Shown here: one piece after another, positions 58,948-64,000 of the stretch
Layout: every line of letters starts with the position of its first letter
Numbering within the stretch: position 1 is the first letter of the stretch
Origin: Toxotes chatareus
Lineage: Eukaryota; Chordata; Actinopteri; Toxotidae
DNA length: 64,000 nucleotides
NCBI GenBank assembly: GCA_016801885.1
Contig: CM028900.1
Span: 6,913,501-6,977,500, forward strand
Reading direction: 5' to 3'
Notes under the pieces: generated by a model
What the model was told of the DNA's origin: nothing
Database searches by the model: none
Seen by the model: only the letters and a program-made list of their open reading frames with translations
Made by a program: the position numbers and the translations under genes

Positions 58948-61250
58948 CTGAGACACATGAGGAGGTCGTTGGTTACCCAATGATGCATATTATGAGTGAG
59001 ATATTCACAGGGGAAACTTCTGTCTGAAAACTCAAAACCTGCTGCTGTTAATTCAGTAATCAGTAATTTCCAACACTGAGATATCCTTTAAAATGGGTGT
59101 CCAATAACACTAAAGCTTTACACTGCAGTCCATCAGGAAGAAAATTGAATAATTCAAATTAATTGCTTCTTGGATATCCTTCCATGTTAACATAATACAC
59201 ATAAATGTTTTACAATATATGTTAATAATAGATTCTACTGCAATAATAATAAAGAAAACGGGGATGATAACTATATACACAGTCATTCAAAGACCAAAGT
59301 TTACACAGCAATAAAGTTGCATCAATTATTCTATGATGAATAAAAAGGGCACATTATGGAAATTGTCTCAATATTTACATATAAAAAATATCACTGTAAA
59401 TACAAAGGCAATCTCGAAAGCCATTACCCAAATGACTAGTTAAATGTGCTAATGACAAACAAGTACCGTCAGACTACAGTATGGCAATGACTTTAGGCTA
59501 ATTATAGCAGCCTATATTCCAGACCAGAGAGAGAGTGAAGAAGAGAGCGAGACCAAAAAGAGTCACTTTCAGCTCGCACAATAATGGGATTTTCATTTCT
59601 TTCTCTTTTATATGCACACAAATTATTCCATTACAACATCAGAGATATCTTACAAATGTTTTAAATTATTCAATTGCTGTCTGGCAATAGACGCCTAATT
59701 GGGAAAACTGAAGACATTAGTAGTCTGAAAATGTAAAGAATGTCTAATAAAGATACCATAGGGGGTTAGTAGTTAGTCAAACTGTGGCCCTGCACTGTGC
59801 TTCTGAATGGCTTAATGAAAACAAGCCAACTTTCAAAGGACGTGAGCGCAGACAGAAGGTCAAAGCTAGGTGTCTGTACCCCCCCCAACCAAGGCACCCC
59901 CCTCCTCCCTCCCCTCTGCTCTATTGGGACTTTGAACTGGCAGGATCAAAAGTGACTGGGAACAGTTTGGTCTCATTCCTCCACTGCTCAGATGCTTTTC
60001 CTCAAATGCTTTAAAAAAAAAAAAAAAACCTCATAGACACTATTGAATCTGATTGAGCCTCTCTGTTGATTTTTCACTCCTTTTTTTCTCTCTTTCTTGG
60101 CAGCCTGGTTCAAGGTAAAAAAGCTGCGTGAAAGAAAGAGGGAAAAAAAGATACTGCACTACAGAAAGCTGATCCACAAAACAACTCCACTCTTCTTTTC
60201 TGACAAAACATCAGTAGCCAAAGGGCAAGGAGATCTGCGTGGCAAAGCCTCTAAAGAGAAGGACACTGGTTGAAAATGAAAGGACATGAGAAGTACTCCT
60301 CTCTGTCATTCCCCTCCTTCCAAAAGAAGCATTGATTTCCATAAGAAAGATGGCATGCAGTTTCTCAGTGGCGAGTATTCCCAAACAATATAAAGAAGGG
60401 GAGATTAAAGAAAAGCGGAAGCCAAGCAGCACCTTGTATCAGCGCCTCTGCTGTAGCTCAGACTGAATCAATTACTACTCAGCAGGCTAAGCTCAATTAA
60501 AAAACACCACAGAGGGCCTGATTGCAGGGGTACTTACTGTAGGACAACATGAAGAGGTCTAGGCTACCTATCAGCCATTCAAGGCCACTCAAGGGCCAGA
60601 GTGAAGAGACTTTGAGGTGGATACATTACACCCATTCAGTCAAATACAGCTACATGCATAAAGACACACTGACTTAAGCAGACAAATGTTCACCAATTCA
60701 ATAAAGTACAAAAAAAAAAGTGTAGAATCACCCTTAAAAAAATATGCGTCAACTCTGTAAATGACATTCTCCTGCCTTTCAGATTCTTTCTTAAAGCTTG
60801 TACTTGATGGTATATGAATTTCAGTGATGTGTGTCCACCTGAAAAACAGCATGGTGGGGAAACACTGGACCTCTGTTCCCTCCAGTGGGTATTAGTCTCG
60901 CTTTCAGTGCCTGTTCAGCCCCTTTCATGTCACCCCATCCTAAAGCAGTGTTTCTTCCATAAAGGCCCATTCAGGCCACTGTAGGGGAATGTGCCACAGA
61001 CCAACGAGGGTCCACCAAATCCCTTTATTCGTAGCTGAAAAGAGGCAGGTGAGGAGGATATTGGTTCATTCAACAAATCTGGCATTTTTGCAAGACAGTT
61101 GAGTGTTTTCGTTTCATTCATATGCAATTTCTTCCCATCTGCTCGATTTACTCTTGTTAAATGGAAGGATTAAAAATAAGTACCGAACGCTGTTGTGAAC
61201 AATTTTTAACTTGGTAATACTAAGCAGTGATTTTTGTGTTTCTTTTTCAA

Positions 61251-61268
61251 AAAAAAAAAAAAAAAAAA
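61251..61268. repeat. Poly(A) run
   Basis: About 18 consecutive A residues. Confidence 0.85.
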
Positions 61269-62039
61269 CAGAATCAACAAACATTAGTCAGACCCATTAA
61301 TCACTTGGATATTGTGTAGATATTCCGGTGGGCAAACCGTCAGAAACATATTTATCAGTTTCTGTTTATCTCTGATACAGAAGTTCAAACCTGATGAGAG
61401 GTGAATTCCCACAAGCCCCCCTCACTCCTGAAGGGCATAAACAATACATTTGGAGTAATTTACCTGAAGTAAGCCTGAGGGACCTGCAAAGGTGAACTCC
61501 TATTTACCATCATTAAAACTACAAATCACTTAATACCAATATAAACAGCTCAGCTATTATGTCGTGCAGTGCTTGGGAGTTCACGCATGGATAAGCAAAG
61601 ATCTGAATCACAGAGGATGAATTGAATGAATTAAAACAGCCCTTGGTAACAACATGATTAAAAAGCTGTTACATCAGAACCAAACCGCAAGGCTGACGGT
61701 AGGTCCGATACTTAAAAGAATCACGCAGAAAAAAAAAGACTGAATGTTGAATGTTTTAAAATGATTAAAAAAGAGAGAGCAGTAATTTATTTTGATGACA
61801 GAAATGATAACCTACAGTGATTTGTGCTGCAGTTAATCTTCATCTAAATAGGACTTCAGACTTTGTGGCCATCTAACCCTACAGAGGAAAATAAGAAAAA
61901 AGGAACTAAGCCATTGTCATTGAAAATGGTATGGAGGTAACAGCCAGCCCCCTTACCCTTAACTCTGTTGTGGACAGATTTCCCCTGACAAAAATTAAAC
62001 TAGCTCCTACTTGGCACTTTATTATCTCTTCAACTGAAT

Positions 62040-62480
62040 GATTTATTGTTTGTGGAGCGAAAGAACCAAAGAGAGGGGGAAGATTACATTTCCAGCCAAA
62101 GCTCAGGCCTGATCTCGTTTTTTACTCCCTCTGTCCAGGAAAAAAGCTCCCGACAAACAATAATGTCAGCTGTAATTGATCGGAGGTCGCCGGCTGGGCC
62201 TGCAGTAAAAGCACACTATTTAAGCGACAATCGGCCCCGCGCTCTTCAGACGCTGGCTAATGAAGCTGTCTGTCTGGGCTATTTACCTTCTCTTAAATGG
62301 AAGGGGAGAGATGTACTGTAAGAGACAGGGCTGGAGAGGATCTGCCTCTCGCTCCCGTGAAATAGGACCTGCACATGCCTCAGGAATGTATAATTGGTTG
62401 GCGCAGCCAAAGCTGGGGATCCGGTGCTAATTAAATGACTTGTTTAAAGCCTATCTGTCTTTGTTTGGGAGGCTCTGGGC
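62040..62480. other. Candidate conserved non-coding element
   Basis: This is a GC-balanced, repeat-free block in an AT-rich intron with several sharply defined motifs: GTCAGCTGTAATTGATCGG at 62164-62182, CTATTTAAGCG at 62217-62227, and TGGCTAATGAAG at 62254-62265. A 91-codon open frame on the plus strand crosses it but shows no domain, and I do not treat it as coding. Confidence 0.28.
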
Positions 62481-63365
62481 TTCAGAACAATGCATTGTAA
62501 ATGCTGTTGTCAAACAAACATTCCTGGTTATCCTTTGATTTGAATTGAACAAGACAAAGGGCTGATTTGCTCAGTGCTAAGCCTTTGGTTTTCATGGTGT
62601 TGAGATATTTTTTTCCTCTTCTGATCTGTCAAACCGAACAGGACCATTCCAGTCAAGCAGTTAAAGGGACTGACTCACTGCACAATGCATATGCAGTCTG
62701 CTGCTGCAAAACAATCTCAGTTTTCCTCCTAATTGCACTTGTAAAATGCCCCCATGTCGTGTATGTATTTCTCCAACAAAGGTGAGACGGTGGTGCACAC
62801 ACATGGAGTCTTTGTTGTGGTCATATCAAGGGTTTGCACACCAGTCCCAAAAGGAAATGAATGGCTCATGAAAAAGTGTCTGTCATGCAGCAAGACATTT
62901 AGAGGTCTTTCTGTAGCGCTAATCAGCTATTCATCTTTACTATAACTGTTAATCTCCTCCAAAATCAGAAGCCCTGCCATGTGAGCTGGAGGGAGCCTTA
63001 TAGCCATTAGATCAAACATAAAACACAACCTCCATAAATATGCTGTCTGGCATCGTGGTGCCACTTTATACAACACAAGTGCATGCTTACATATACACAG
63101 AAACACAACCGCTCTCACATTCACACACACACACGCAAACAAGAAAAACAGACACACACAGATGGCAGGTTCAGTCAAGGCTGGTGAGTCCTGTTTCTCA
63201 TTAAAATGGGGGGAGAGAGGAAGGTATTGAGCTTTGATGTAGCCACCCACAGCCCCTCAGTGTCATTGAATGAAACTTTGAAGCCTTTTGTGTTTACGCA
63301 GTTAATGTTGATAATAAAGCAAACATCTTGCCTTTGTTAAATACCTGCTGCACACTCACGTGGGC

Positions 63366-63391
63366 GCACACACACACACACACACACACAC
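63366..63391. repeat. (CA)n microsatellite
   Basis: A CA dinucleotide run of about 26 bases in the upstream dach1 intron, followed by imperfect CA-rich sequence. Confidence 0.9.
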
Positions 63392-64000
63392 GCAAACAGA
63401 CACATCACATAAAAAGAATACATCTTGCTGTAACAAGGAGAGGTAAACATGAAAACATATGGGTACACACTCAGACAGCGATGCAGTATAGATAATTGTG
63501 TATAGGTACGTACAAACACGGAGCCGGCCAGACATAAAAACACACACATACAATGTGCTTTACATTCCAAAAGCCACGATGATTGGATACATTTCAAGCT
63601 CATTCACATCAACAAACAAAATGTGTTTAGCATGCCAGGATAAAGAGATACACTTTCCAATGATTCAGGTGGGCAAAGATTTCCTGCCAAGATGCCTAAT
63701 GTAATGTAATGTAAGAGAAACCATGATAAGAAAACATTTCTGGTTTGATGAGGTAACATAATTGCTTTCCTACCCAAACCACTGGAGTGTAACATGTGGT
63801 AGAAATTATCAAGGAGACAGACAGAGGTGTTTGTCCTTTAAGTGTATAAAATCTAAGGCAGGCAACTTTTATAGGATAATTTAAATCCTCGGCTCTAATG
63901 GCACGCATTCCTAACAAAATTGAAAGATCAATCATCTCTGTGACAGATCTGTTGTGAAAAAAAGTTTTTCCTATCTCTTTGAAGAGAAAATGCTAAACAC

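Larger units (their letters stand above)
58948..64000 (-). other. dach1: dach1 intron, partial
   Basis: No further dach1 exon is recognised, so this is taken as part of the intron upstream of 58775-58947, running off the window. It contains a poly(A) run at 61251-61268, a CA run at 63366-63391, a run of Cs at 59880-59886, a splice-like 20-base segment at 61464-61483 (minus strand), and a repeat-free block at about 62040-62480 that could be a conserved element. Confidence 0.7.

Noticed and set aside
58721..59027. Plus-strand frames antisense to a dach1 exon
   Set aside because: They are shadows of the minus-strand exon 58775-58947.
62046..62321. 91-codon frame in the upstream dach1 intron
   Set aside because: No family resemblance, opposite strand to dach1, and no splice or promoter signals. 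The block is kept only as a candidate non-coding element.
1..64000. CRISPR arrays, prokaryotic operons or riboswitches
   Set aside because: The sequence is vertebrate, and no regularly spaced direct repeats or bacterial-type gene packing are present.

Overview
The window is vertebrate nuclear DNA, almost certainly from a teleost fish, probably a percomorph. The reasons are split genes with GT/AG introns, many CA/GT microsatellites, two decayed repeats of types common in fish genomes, and coding exons that match vertebrate GPR183, GPR18 and DACH1 with fish-like divergence. It contains no bacterial-style operons, rRNA, tRNA or CRISPR arrays that I could find. About 95 percent of the window is non-coding, and most open frames here are chance.

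Region 1 (about 5.3-24.2 kb, + strand) holds three class A G-protein-coupled receptor genes in tandem. The first is a GPR183 (EBI2, oxysterol receptor)-like gene whose coding sequence is split over three exons (5461-6888). The second is a canonical single-coding-exon gpr183 (15796-16917). The third is gpr18 (23199-24212). Each coding exon is preceded by a splice acceptor just before the ATG, so each gene probably has an upstream 5'UTR exon. Candidate donors lie at about 5327, 13915 and 21939. GPR183 and GPR18 are also neighbours in mammals, so this is a conserved immune-receptor cluster that here carries an additional, intron-containing member.

Region 2 (about 24.2-36.6 kb) is non-coding. It contains a long composite tetranucleotide repeat, CA repeats, and a stretch around 32.6-33.0 kb that looks like a conserved element. 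The dach1 3'UTR probably occupies its right-hand end.

Region 3 (36.65-58.95 kb, - strand) is the 3' half of dach1 (dachshund transcriptional cofactor). I could place nine coding exons with matching splice phases, from the segment before the serine-rich region through the C-terminal coiled coil (Dachbox-C) to the stop. One of them (45083-45214) is a phase-1/phase-1 exon of 132 nt encoding 44 residues. I do not recognise it from the usual DACH1 protein, and it looks like an alternatively spliced cassette. The 148-nt exon at 42857-43004 is bracketed by UG-repeat tracts in the transcript.

Region 4 (58.95-64 kb) is the upstream dach1 intron. The 5' exons, including the N-terminal Dachbox, lie outside the window. 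Human GPR18/GPR183 and DACH1 share chromosome 13 but lie far apart. Here gpr18 (+) and dach1 (-) converge tail to tail about 12.4 kb apart, so this adjacency is either ancestral or a fish rearrangement.
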